Shown here: one piece after another, positions 52,213 to 64,000 of the stretch
Layout of the letters: every line of letters begins with the position of its first letter
Position numbering within the stretch: position 1 is the first letter of the stretch
DNA from: Antennarius striatus
Lineage: Eukaryota > Chordata > Actinopteri > Lophiiformes > Antennariidae
Length of the DNA: 64,000 bases
NCBI RefSeq assembly: GCF_040054535.1
Contig: NC_090789.1
Location: 7,353,697 to 7,417,696, forward strand
Reading direction: 5' to 3'
Program-made: the position numbers and the translations under genes
Notes under the pieces: generated by a model
What the model saw: only the letters and a program-made list of their open reading frames with translations
Told to the model about the DNA's origin: nothing
The model's database searches: none

Positions 52213-55200
52213 ACACCCGGTAGACACCCACATGCATAAGCAAAGTCATGCAGATGTGGACCCATGTACTGTACATACACAACAACTGTATTTGAAGACA
52301 GGTAAACATACAGACATATTCCAATATGTATCTGTGCAGGATACACTTTTGATAGGCGCAAATACGTTCTGTCATCCACATGAATACACTCACTGATTAT
52401 GCTGCCATATCCTTTAGTGGACACCCCACTTGATGCCCATATTCTCTACCCACTGATCAGTGTTTATCGCTGAGAAAGTGTTTGCAAATTCCACTTGAAG
52501 TACATATTATTTATCAGCATCATCGAAATGTAGCATTTTTCACTCTCCCATTTCTACATTTCCTACCATGACACCCACCGGATGCCATATTCTGCATTCC
52601 AAGGTACCAGATATTTGTGGTGTGACTCACGCCAGGGCCATCCAGAATGCCAGTCTTTAAACTCTCTATGCCAAACTAAGAAAAAAACTTTATTTTTTAA
52701 AACCAAAGCAATTGTTATTGTTGTTAGTAATACTATCAGTAGTAGGTGAGCCAGTAGACAATATAACGTATGGATATGTAGCAGAGTTGATGACTTAGAT
52801 GTAATGCAAAAAAGAAAACTTAAGAAAAAGAATTATTCTACAGGAATGGTCTGAGAACAGTAAGCCAAACTCATAAAATACCTGAGCTACAGGTTTGGAT
52901 ATTTACATAATGGCAATTATATGAGGTAGCGACACTGCTATTCTATAATTTTCACAGGGCAGAGTTTATATCTAGATATATAAATATACATATATATATA
53001 TAAATTACTTATTTGTGTTTATGTATGTATAGGCTGCATTCTGCATGTTTGCTTGCAACCCTTGTAGTGAAACTTTTAATGTGCTTGGATCCTTTTATTT
53101 TAGCTCAACCAATGTAATGCCGGTATAGTGCCCCTTCATTATGCTGAGAAAAGAGCACTGCACTGAGGTAGAGAGGAGGATCTTGGAGGACAGGGACTGC
53201 CAAGCATGAAAGACGAGAACCAATGAGTCAGCTAGCTATCCTTTTCACAGATAAACATGTCTGATCCTGCCTTCCTCTATATAATATAAAGGACTGTTGG
53301 ACCACACAGGACACTCAAGGCCAAGGCACTCTTCTGAATGTGTCCAGCTCTTGTCTGGGAGTTCTTGTGTTCTACACCCAGGGTTGTCACCCTCTCTGTA
53401 TATATACCAGCATCTGCACTTCTTTGGATTTCTTTTCGATTTGCCCTCCGGCTGTGACTATTCTATCAGACTTTGACTTATCCTTCTATAAATATAAAAA
53501 TGCATTTAATTTCAGATATTTTTATTATTTTTTCAATATCTTTACAGTATCATTTATGGTGGTTTTATGTGTTTCAGGGACAATAAACTCGTATTTTTCT
53601 GTCAGGCAGAGTGCTCGTAATGGAAAAAGCACTTTATGACAAAAACTTTGAATCACAAGCAGGCAGTAATTCCCCACCTGTTTTTCTTTGGTTGTACTGC
53701 AATCTGCAGTGCTGGAGCTTTTGGTGGAATGGCAGCACGGGAATGTGGTTTGAGTGTAATTTCAATTGGACATTGTAAAACTGAAACAGGTCAGTTCTGC
53801 CACTGATTTTTAAACAGAAATCAAATATTTAACATTTTCATTTACTTCCAAAAGCTATGTATTTTTATGTATATTCAAAGAATATACATGTCAGAACATT
53901 TATTTTGACATTTGGTTTATTCAAGTAACACATAAATTGAATTGAAATAAGATCAGAAGCTTTATTTTTCTTGACTTAATAATCACTTTGAATCATAGCC
54001 AACCCCACTTTATTCTTATTATCTGTATTTTGTTTCCATTTGAAAACCCTTACAGGGTCAGACTGACCTGTTCAGTAAAATGAAGTGCAGTAGGTGGGTC
54101 ATCATTGATGTCCAAGTAGAGGCGAGGCAAACTGAGCAGCTGGTGTGTACTATTCTTTAAGATGAATGTTTCATCTTTATTCAGTGTTTTTCCTGTTTTC
54201 ATAATCAAATCTATACACTGCTGCTTTCCAGTAGTGTTATGAGACGTGATAATGTCAAGGCAATTCCAATCTTGTGCATGTTTACGAGCTCACATTTTAT
54301 TCAAGACTTGTTGTCCTCCGAGGACCACACTGCGCTTTCCTCTTTTATTCTCTGTGCAAAAAGGGGAAACTAATTTTCACTTCTCAACATTTCAGACCAC
54401 AAGTATTTAGATTTTGTCACTTGAACTTTGGGATCTCTTGTTATTCTTGAATTTTTTGGGAAATTAATGATTATGGTCATTTTTGGCCTTCTTAACCCTC
54501 CCAGCATGGACACAACTGTTTTCAGACGAGCCATTGACTCTGATTCCTTATTTTGGAGCTATTCTTTCCTTAGCCGATTGTTAGCTTGTAATTGCCATGT
54601 TGATGAGGGATTTTGTGTACATGATTGGTTTTTATCTGTTTTTGTGGTCAGCTGGCATGTGCACACATTCTCTTTGGTACAGGCCTTTTGTGAGAACGAA
54701 AAAAAAAAACCCTCTTTGATTGAAGAGAGAGACAAGAAATGCCAATAACACAAAAACATTAATAGACATCTGGAATACATTTCCTGACTTGTATCACTCT
54801 CCTGCTAAATGTTAAGTGCTTGGTAAATTCCTAAAATTAATGTTGAAATTTTTCCATGTGTTTTCCAATATATTAGAGCTCGTATTAAACTGAGTATTCC
54901 CCTTACTTACTTCCCCTTATTTAGTTGGAATTATTGAAAGTAGGGGATGAAAAAATATGAATAGATGCATATATGCGCTATAGCAGATATTTTATTGAGA
55001 GCAAAGAGCTTTGTCCAAATTTTGATTTCTGCAACCAAAAGGAAAGTTGCAATACTGCCTTACATTTGAGAGCTGTTGGAGTCTGTATTAATTGGTGCAT
55101 AGTGCTGTGTGTCGTGCATAATGATGAAGACAGAAAGGTGTGCATGGTAGATGTTAATGTGTAGATATTTGTTAAGAAACCTGTACACTCACATTGTGGA

Positions 55201-57575
55201 CCACAGTGAGGGGAGTTGAAGTATCAGGGATTTCAGATATGAGCGTTAACAAACATTTATTTGGCATTTACCACAAATTACAACAAGCTTAGAATGGGAT
55301 GCTAGAGCATCACACGGTTAACATGCATAAAAGTCACTATTTACTTGAACACATCGACTGAAAGAGAAGTTGAAGTCAAACAGGGTAGAGTGACATTAGT
55401 TCATTACAAAGTTTTAATGGATGTGTGAAGCTGAGTGATGTTTGAGTCATGTTAATATGAAAGTTAAGTGGTTGCAAATGAAGCAGTTTATGGGAAACAG
55501 CAGAGAGCATGTGGGGGCTGGTTAAATCTTTTAGGTTGGTGACGTTTAACATTGGTTAGAATACATTTCTTGAATGTAAAGGCTTTGGATGTTTGGAATG
55601 TAAACCCATATGCTTGCTTGCTTTTCTTTAAAATTAACATTAAACATTCTCCAACTCGGTTTTATTATGTGCAAAAAATTAATTGAGGTATCTTCAATCA
55701 ACCTGAGTTGAAAATGTATCTTATTTTTGTAAAGAGAGAGGAATTATTCTGAGATGGAGGAGAGGTGGTGTGGGCAAAACCTGCCTTTAGATTTTATCAA
55801 AAAAGAGGGCTTGTTCAGTTTACAATGGCCTTATTTTGTGCAGGAGACATTACTTCGCTATTGTAGCACACAACTGAAAGTTTTGACAATGTATTTTGCT
55901 TGAATAATTGTAATGAAGTTCTATATGTGTATATGTATAGTTTTATGAATGTTTTTCTTAACCCTTACACCAGATGAGTGTAATTTTTTTGTCACTTTGT
56001 TTGCTATACCGTCTCTTTGAAGACTTTCCATGGACCTCACCTGCCTTGGTTCAGGCATCTCCTACTTTTGCTGTACTGTATGCTGTATGTTTTATTCTTT
56101 GTTTGGTCATTTACTGCTCTGTGATTGAAATAAGCATGAACGCTGTCAGGCGAAATGCAAATGTATTTATTTAAATAGCAATGTGTGTCAAAAAGAAAAG
56201 ATTGCTATTTTCCCAACCCCATGCACAGATGAACTTACCACTTTATTTATAAAGCCGATGGAATTATGATTTTTGTACTTTGAATTAGAAAATGTTTATA
56301 GCATGGTCACTCTGACAATTTTCTTGTATTTAATCTTTATGAAGGTATGACTATGATATAACAATTACAATAATGACAACTGGTGAGGAAGCAGGTTTAA
56401 CCCAGTCCAATATAAAACAGAAAGTCATTGAAATGCCAATAGATTTTCAAAAAATGCTGAGTTATTTTAGTAGCATGACATTAGCCTTCCATTTTCTGAA
56501 ATATTTCTGGCAATAAGCATCGGGTGTAGCCTCTACTGTTCTTCACCTCTAGCCCCAGCCTCAGATCTGAGTTGTAGCAACCTCACACAGATGACTATGA
56601 TGACAAATAGAAATATAGCATCAAAACACATTTTTGAACACTAGACTCAACAGAGCATGCATTGCATTGAGAATAACTGCTTTTGATATGATTAGATATG
56701 ATATGTTATATGATATGATGTAACATAATATGATAGATCCCACCAGAAACAACTATTTATATTTATTTATAAAACATTTCCATTTACCTTTCGTTTTACT
56801 AATGTAGCATGCAATCCATATGTAGCAGCTGTTAACAGGAACAAAGCAAACATTACTTTTGACCTGATGGACAATTTGGGAGTTTTTGCTGCTTTGTCTG
56901 TCAGTTAATTATTATCCACCTCTACAAATGTCTAATCACAGCACAAGTTTTCCTGAGAAGGCATTTAGACTTTTTAGATGTCTGTCAAACTTTACTATGA
57001 CCATTGTAGCTCCCCTTCATACTATTAAGACAATGCTCATTTTATCGAGCCCAGCAAAGCACAGATCTCTTCAATACAACCTGAGCTAAAGGTGCAATGT
57101 GGAACCTCAGATTAACATAATAATTTGAAAAGATTTGATTACAGACTATCAATTGAAAAGATGAATGGGAGTATCAAAACATTCAGCTAAGCTAAATTGA
57201 ATTGCTGGTGCTGGTAGATGAGTTGTTGTCTATTCCTAACCGGCCTTAACCTTTCAACAGGGGAGTGCTACCAGACTAAGATTTTAAAGGGCAAAGCGCA
57301 ACAAAGTATGAGGATTGAGGCAAAGAAGAAAAAGGGAGCTGTAATTTTATACCCGTGCTTTGTAAATGTTTTGTATGTGCAGTATTTGATAATGTAAAAC
57401 TGGTATTTTTGTCGTTTGTACGCTGCAGAATTGATTACTTCAGGTGCACGTAGTTTTGTAAGAAAATAGAACCAAACTGAAGAAAAAAGGAACAATTTCT
57501 GATTCAGAAGCCTGTATTTGCATGCCCTTTGACATCCGGACGCAAAGTCAATAAAGTTTATTTGACTCACAAACC
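52213..57575 (+). other. rims3: rims3 3' UTR (probable, up to 5.3 kb)
   Basis: No coding exon follows the TAG stop. AATAAA at 57550-57555, followed by T-rich sequence and TTTTGTCGGGTGTGG, is a good distal poly(A) site, and AATAAA at 53582-53587 is a possible proximal one. A long AT-rich 3' UTR is usual for brain-expressed RIMS3 genes (family knowledge). Which signal is used is inferred. Confidence 0.45.
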
Positions 57576-60500
57576 TTTTGTCGGGTGTGGATTTTAATCA
57601 TTTCTATTCCAACATTAATTTAGAGCTGTGTCTCTGGCATCCTGATAAATATCAATCCAAAATTAACTTTCTTCAAGCTCTTTATTTGGTCTAAACATCC
57701 CCTGAGGAGGAATGCAAGCTGTTATATACTTCATCACTTTTTCCAAGTTGGCAACTTTTTTTGGTAAGTCTGGGCAGGGGCTATACAGTGGAGAGTTTAG
57801 AACTATTTAGATAAAATGAATAGTTACACAATTATCTGAACAGTCAGAAAATACTTTTCAGTGTCAAAACCAAGACACTGTCAAAATTTATTTGATTATT
57901 CTCCAATCAATACCAGACATCAAACATAATCAAAACAATATTTATTTTGTATATTTTCACAAAGACAAACGCTGTTTGTTACATACTCACATAGTGACTA
58001 ATTGTATGAACACGGAATCAGAAGTTGCGAAGCATGTGAAAAAAAAAAAAAATCCAGAGGAAGTAGACAACTGAAAAGTACATATTCATCAATATTGTTT
58101 TCAGAAACATACAAGATAAAATTCAATAAACAATAAAAGTACACAATATCTTCATCAACAAGTACATAAAAAGATACATTCCTTCATTTGCTTTCATTTC
58201 ACAGAAAATATATTGGACAAAAAAGGAATGGATTACAAGCCTCAAGTTAAAGATAATTGACAGAAACATTCAGGTGGAGCCTCCTTCTGCTCTTACAGAA
58301 CTGAGACGAGTTAGATGACAAATTGTCTGAGGGGGATTTTATTCCCAGTAGAGAAAATGACTGCTACTGTGTCACATTGTTGCCTCAGTTGTCACAAAAT
58401 AAGCTAAATGTGAAAAAAAAAAAAAAAAACCAGGAAGGAGATAGAGTGAGTTTGGGGAGCCGGTACTAGGAGTCTTATTATGTTGCTCCTTTTACATTCG
58501 TGCTCCTTGCATTAAAATGGCATAAAGGAATGAAAACAATAGTTACACTAATGGCTTCATGCTTAGGGGAATGGAAATAGAAACACTTTAGGAGAAAACG
58601 GTGCACACAGATGGTTTGTAGAGGCGGGTGTGGGCGAAGTGTGAAGGGCCGACGACAACATGGAGATGAGACAGATTGTGGTCACACAATCACTTTTTCA
58701 ATTCACAATGTGGTTCGAACTAATTGTTAACTCCCCGAATGACTTGAAAATGTTCTTGACAGCCTGGTCACAGTTTGCTCCTGAATTTGCAGTATTGTTG
58801 AAACTCAGTCGACTCAAAACATTGACCAAACAACATTCAAAAGACATGAGTGCTTGACAGAGTCATTTAACCAAAAACTAAAAGCGCAAAAGCAATACTC
58901 TCGTCTTTGTGTTTGAAATTAGTCCGGTATGATTGAGAAAACATTCAGGACAAACATTCAGTGAGATTTTTTTGTTGGTCTTAGTCAAACTAATCGACAA
59001 ATAGAGAAAAACATTAAAGGATACACATTCCAGAGACATTTTCCATCTCAATAAACACACAGTACATACAATCAGAGCTAGAAATACATTCTCCTCATGC
59101 AATTCAGTGGAAGAACCTGAAACATGATTATCTGTACCTTCAGGTTTTCTCATTGTCCGCCTCTCTGCCTTTATTCGTCTTTATAAGGAGCATTCTTCTA
59201 TAACCAAGACCTCTATTGTACAAGTAGATCGACTTGAGGTGTGTCCGTGTGCAACAACTCAACATTCACACGATATGGCATGCAAATACCTCTTTATTTT
59301 TTTTTAGTTTCCAGCTCTTGCAGGATAAATAGCACAGTGGATTGATAAACCCAGACATTCACAATGTGAAAGCAGATGTAACCAAATGCGAATTAAAAAA
59401 AAAGAAATGCTGAACTGTATTTCCTTCCAATCTCTAATTAATTGGCTATAATAAAGCACAGAAATATTTCTATAAAGCTTGAACTGATCTTTGGTTTCCT
59501 TTGACTTAAAATGAGATATTAGTTGAAAAACCAGCCCTCTGTAAATTGAATACATATTGTAATTAAAATTTTTGGGTGGGCTTTAAAGCTGCTCTGTCTC
59601 GCCAACAAGAATGTATTAACTAGAAATATTTAAATTAAGATAAAGGAATGAATGAATATTATCAGATGGGTGTGACTAACTAAATACTAATATAATTTTG
59701 TACTGCTTCGCACAAAGCAAGACAAATTCTTCTGTCTTACAGCTTCAAAATCAGATAATAAAACTAGCCTAGCCTAGCATAGATTGATTTTCATATCACC
59801 TAGAACCTTTAAAAGTACTGTATAGAAATTTCCCTCTATGCTTGACAGAGGCTGGAAAACATTTCTAGCTGCTTCTTCGTAATAATTGTTGTGGCTGAAA
59901 CAAATCACATTTTTGCCATATGTTTCAAATGAGATAAGACTGTACATTAATGTTGGGTAACAAGAATAATCCAGCATAAATTGAATATATGCTGAACCCT
60001 CCCACTCTGACGAAAATGGAACTATCACAAGAGGAGAGTTAGCTCAGCAAAAAAGAATTAATCTGAGATGTCAAACCAATGTCCTTTTATTGTATTTTGG
60101 TCGTACTGTGCACCGACTGTATCATACAGAACTGAAATCTAATCAGCGGTGAAATGTTTCACCTGTTTTGCAGTGTTCACGCAAAGGCATTTGCCATATT
60201 TTCCTTCCCAATCTTAATCTCAGCAAATAATCTCATTTATATCTTTATTTACATTAACCAATCCCATTTTCACAAGACTAAATGTTTGGATTCATTGATT
60301 CTGATCAAGACAGTGTAAAATTATCAACAAAAATCCCCCCAAACCTTTCTCACACAGTCACACACAGGCTATTAACAAAGAAAGAGGTGAAGTCTTAACC
60401 AGTGAAACTTTGAACCCTGTTGTATTGGTCATTATATGAAAATGTTCTGAAGGCAAGCATGGACATCAGAAAAACATTGCCATGGAAGAGGAAGCATGGG

Positions 60501-60685
60501 TAGAGAGGAGAGAGAAAGAGAGGTAGTAGTAGTTTTCCCAAATATTCTTCTTCTTAGCATCCTCTTCTTCCTCCCTTGTATTACAGCACGTCTCACAGAG
60601 AGTCTCATCCACAGATTCCTACAACTCAGTTCCCCTCTCTTTTGTGGGTTATTGGCATGACATCGCTTCTTGAATATCGACGAGA
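57576..60685 (-). other. smap2: smap2 3' UTR and rims3-smap2 convergent gap
   Basis: No coding exon is seen. On the minus strand, AATAAA signals (TTTATT on the plus strand) occur at 60086-60091, 57941-57946 and 57886-57891 among others, so the smap2 3' UTR may be 0.6 to 2.8 kb long and may end within about 350 bp of the rims3 end. A-runs occur at 58039-58051 and about 58411-58427. Confidence 0.4.
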
Positions 60686-63349
60686 TCACTTCCAAATGTG
60701 TGCCGCCATGCGTGCTGAACTTGGAGTTGTTGAGCCTCCCATGTGCTGATTGCTGTATCCCATCATGCCGTTGGTGTTGTAAAGATTCATGCCGGCCATG
60801 TGGTGTGTCATCTGAAAACCACAAATCAAAAATTCTTATTAGCTGCAACTCCTATGGAATGAAAACATGTATGAAAACACACATGCAAACCTGGGCAAGG
60901 TTCCACTGCAGCTGCTGTGCATGTTGCACTCCATATAGGTGATGACTCGGTAAACCCCCGACCTGCTGCTGTCCCATAATGCCATTTTGCTGCTGTAACA
61001 TCGTCCCAGTTTGCTGCTGTGCCATCATTCCACTTTGCTGCTGTCCCGTCACGCACTGGGTCATCCCTGTCATATATGGTGACGCCATGACGCCACTAGG
61101 CTGAGACATGACACCATGCGGACCCATCAAGCCATTCTGCTCCCTCATCATGCTATTCTGATGAACTCCAACCATGGCTGGTGGCTGCTGTCCCATCATC
61201 TGTGATGTCATCATAGAACCTCCAATTCCCCCTGCCTCAGCCAGAGAATGGTATGATCCATATGGGTGTGTTAGGTACCCCATTTGGTTCATGTACAAGC
61301 CTGCCAGATAAAAATGGAAAAAATAAACTTGGGAGAAAGACTTTTATGCCTTTATAACCAATTGACAATTGGCTTGTCTTTTTAATGGAATAAAACATTG
61401 TGTGAAGGCTCTCCAGTTCTTACCATGAGTAGCCATACTGCTGGCATGTACTGAGGGGGCGGAGGCATACAGGGAGAGAATAGAGTCCTTGGAGAGTTTC
61501 TTGACAGCACCTTCCTCTGCTTTGGGAGCCGGGTCGAGGAACAGACTGAGGTTTTCAGGCACAGATGCTGTCACTCTGCTCTGAGGCATGGAACTGGAAA
61601 CAAGCTGAAGGGAAGTATTAGAGACACAGAGGAAGTAGTAAGGTAATCATGAACAAAGGGACAGAATATTAGTAGGGGTGCCAAACAGGTACAATGAAAA
61701 CAGATTTCAGTGAAGCACTCCCTACTGTGGTTTTAGTGGAGGAAGCGGAGGAGGGTGTTGGAAGGGAGCTGAAAAGATCCAGTGCAGAGTGTGCCAGAGC
61801 TGGATTTGACACTGCGGGGCTCACATTGCTGCCTGGTATACATCCTCCACCTTTAGGTGCTGCAGGACTTGGAGCAGGGACGTCTGAGACAGGGTAGAGG
61901 GAAGCATGGTTGTAATGATTTAACTTGTACTTGGCCTGCAAATGTTAGTAATTGGAAAGATAGGATCATTAAAGTATTGGTTTCTGACTGCAATGACATC
62001 TGGAAAGAACATTCCAATACATAATTTAAAATATAGCTGTGGTAACCAAGAGTCAGCTGACTGTACTGTTAAGTTATGTATGATGTATTATACTCTAAAG
62101 TGCTGTTTCTGCATGAGATGCAATACCTAATCCAAGTAGGTCTGTAACAGTCTGGGCATCCGTCTTCGGGCTGATGTCTTTTTTCTGCCTCAAAGAAAAA
62201 GCTTACATCACTAATGCACTTTAAATGCGCTGACAAATAAGGCTGAATACAGTGTGGTGTAATCTGTGGTGTAAATAATTGACACATTCTCCCCTCTTTC
62301 TTTAGCTCGTTAGAAAACAAGAAATTTAACTAACTACTCTATTACTGAAATGCAACCAGTACGGGCAAGAAATGTTGCACTCACCAACTTCATCTTCTCA
62401 AACACAACAGGCTCTTTGGGTATATTGTCACAGCTCTTTTCTTTCTATACAGCGAAAACAAATGTTAGTTTTGCAACCTCTTTTGTGTTCTGTCTGTTTT
62501 TCTGTCTGCGAATTCTGTTTGAAACAAACCACAACGTTTTTTCCGAGGTCTGTGTGTGTGTGTGTGTGTGGGGGGGGGGGGGACTCACCCTCAGCATTTG
62601 GATGTCAATGACCTTATCCATGTACTTTTTCTTATCATACTTGTCCCTGATGAAGATCTCTGCAGACTGGTCTGTTTCCGGCCGCTGGAAGCACTCAGGT
62701 AAGAAAGCCTCGTAGAGACGCTTGGCTTTGGCATTTCCCATCTCCTGAACACACTGGTGACAACGGAACAGAATGCACTATGTCACATTTGGTGATCCAG
62801 GGAAGTGCACAGTCCAGTAAACTTGATAAATGATACCGCTTATGTGCTATTCTTATTTTGCTGAAATCCTTATAATGAAATAGCAATAAATCTGTGATGA
62901 AAGAGATCAATATCTGATGAAAGGAAAATAATAAGATAAATATTTTGTCAAGCAGAATAGATTTAGATAAAGGACAACATGCTTATGTGCTTTCTTCCTG
63001 AAGGTCTGACTAAGCGAGTAGCTGATTAGTTCAGATTAGCATGTAGGTTGAAAACAAATGTGACTGTAACTATGATATATCTAGACCTATGTTATATCAA
63101 ACCAGCTATCTTGGACTGATATTTTATGAGAAAACGTACTGCATCCGATTGCACACATTAACATGAAGCAAATGTTCAAGTCTTGATTCATAGATCTTGT
63201 AACGTGACCTCTGACCTGGACCTGTTCTTGTGTCCACTGGTCCAGATTGACGGACTTGACCTTGGAGATGTGGACCCCAAGGTTTCGATGGATTCCAGCA
63301 CAGCGGATGCAGACGAAGATACCCAAATTCCAGGATGCCCATCTTGGAC
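60686..63349 (-). CDS. smap2: SMAP2, Arf GTPase-activating protein (5' end outside window)
   Basis: SMAP2 stimulates GTP hydrolysis by Arf1 on trans-Golgi and endosomal membranes and binds clathrin and CALM (family knowledge). Exons, 5' to 3' on the minus strand: 63349-63216, 62753-62589, 62444-62385, 62184-62127, 61883-61726, 61604-61424, 61300-60891, 60811-60686; phases agree, about 429 residues plus a split first codon. The start of the ArfGAP zinc finger (first Cys pair, roughly 35 residues) is on an exon to the right. Present are the second Cys pair and the catalytic Arg segment ([20 protein letters not shown]), then [11 protein letters not shown] ending the domain. DLLGLD, built across the 62127/61883 junction, is the SMAP2 clathrin box. 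[12 protein letters not shown] and [12 protein letters not shown] are conserved. A Met/Gln-rich tail follows, with a 24-bp tandem repeat. [11 protein letters not shown] and the final IWK match SMAP2 rather than SMAP1. Confidence 0.93.
60964..61050 (-). repeat. smap2: 24-bp coding tandem repeat in smap2
   Basis: About 3.6 copies of a 24-bp unit starting TGCTGCTGT on the plus strand encode, in the protein, successive 8-residue blocks: [30 protein letters not shown]. The unit preserves the frame. Confidence 0.9.
62551..62582. repeat. (TG)9 plus G14 next to a smap2 splice donor
   Basis: In the transcript sense this reads as a run of 14 C followed by (CA)n and starts at intron position +7, directly after the GTGAGT donor at 62588-62583. 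Confidence 0.93.
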
Positions 63350-64000
63350 CTGGAGGAAAGAGGAAGATGATGATTTATATTTAAAGAAGAGGGTCTTTGG
63401 AGAACTCTAAATAGGGAACTAGGTGACGGAACAGAAACAAAACATAATAGAGAGGTAGTGGAATTGAAAAGTTAATTTCAGTCTAATTATAGATGGACAA
63501 CGCAGACATTCAATTCCAAGACTGAATTCACAGGGGAACTCATCCAATCCTGTCAAATTCATTTGCTGTCCTGATAAGTAGTGGGATCCCGAAGGAGAGT
63601 CACCATACCTTGTTGAGTGAAAAGAAAGTCGACAGAAAGTTTGTGTCTTCAAAGCTGTCAAGATCCCTGCCTGACCAGACAACTCTGAGATGGGGGGAGA
63701 TAAAAATAACCCTGACAGACTGTTTTCCTGCTGAAATTATGCAACCACCGTCTTCAGGGAATAAAATCAACGATAATCCCAGTACTGGTGCCTTTCCACC
63801 CGATGCTCCTTACATTATATTTTGCCTTACCTCTCTTCCTCCATCTTGTTCTACTTCCCCTCACTTCTCTCTATCTCAAGTCAGCTGATGGGTTGTTTTT
63901 TTTGCCTCCATCTCTCCACTGGAGTCCTGGTCTGCAATCTTACTACAAGTTGATGCACTGTGGCCTTTCTAACACTGGATGGAGCAGCAGCTTTTAAGTT
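63350..64000 (-). other. smap2: smap2 intron (proposed)
   Basis: Both strands were searched for the expected upstream ArfGAP exon (a Cys-x2-Cys segment with the CADC pattern) and it is not here. It is presumably right of the window. No repeat or other feature is recognised. Confidence 0.5.

Overview
The window is nuclear DNA from a ray-finned (teleost-like) fish. The evidence is spliced vertebrate genes with GT/AG introns, protein sequences close to but clearly diverged from the mammalian orthologues, very long (CA)n/(GT)n tracts, and fragments of repeat families dispersed through fish genomes. No bacterial, plasmid or CRISPR signal is present. Five protein-coding genes are supported. I reconstructed exon by exon, checking splice sites, reading phase and agreement with the known family; no alignment program was run.

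Layout, left to right: (1) osbpl3 (+), an ORP3-type lipid transfer protein, 21 coding exons from 1275 to 8123, complete; its 5' non-coding exon(s) probably lie left of the window. (2) gsdme (+), gasdermin E, 9 coding exons from 11977 to 14922, complete. (3) nup42 (+), the CCCH-finger FG nucleoporin (NUPL2/hCG1), 7 coding exons from 17072 to 21427, complete; its introns hold a hAT relic and a solo LTR. (4) rims3 (+), the short C2-only RIM, 6 coding exons from 36025 to 52212, with a probable non-coding first exon near 25285, two large introns and a long 3' UTR. (5) smap2 (-), an ArfGAP with a clathrin box, 8 exons from 63349 down to 60686; its first exon(s) lie to the right of the window. rims3 and smap2 converge.

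These are not an operon and show no common pathway: lipid exchange at ER contacts, pyroptotic pore formation, mRNA export, synaptic vesicle release and endosomal Arf GTPase regulation. What they share is ancestral linkage. osbpl3, gsdme and nup42 correspond to human 7p15, and rims3 and smap2 to human 1p34, so the 3.5 kb or so between nup42 and rims3 joins two blocks that are separate in humans.

The left third is compact, with short introns and short intergenic gaps. The right two thirds are mostly rims3 introns and 3' UTR. I found no wholly new gene system. The most informative anomalies are: candidate caspase sites, including an IETD tetrapeptide, and an alternative in-frame splice donor in the gsdme linker; a solo LTR with a 5-bp target duplication nested in an older repeat; a hAT relic with an 8-bp target duplication and a BED-finger remnant; a perfect 39-nt palindrome; and a coding 24-bp tandem repeat in smap2.
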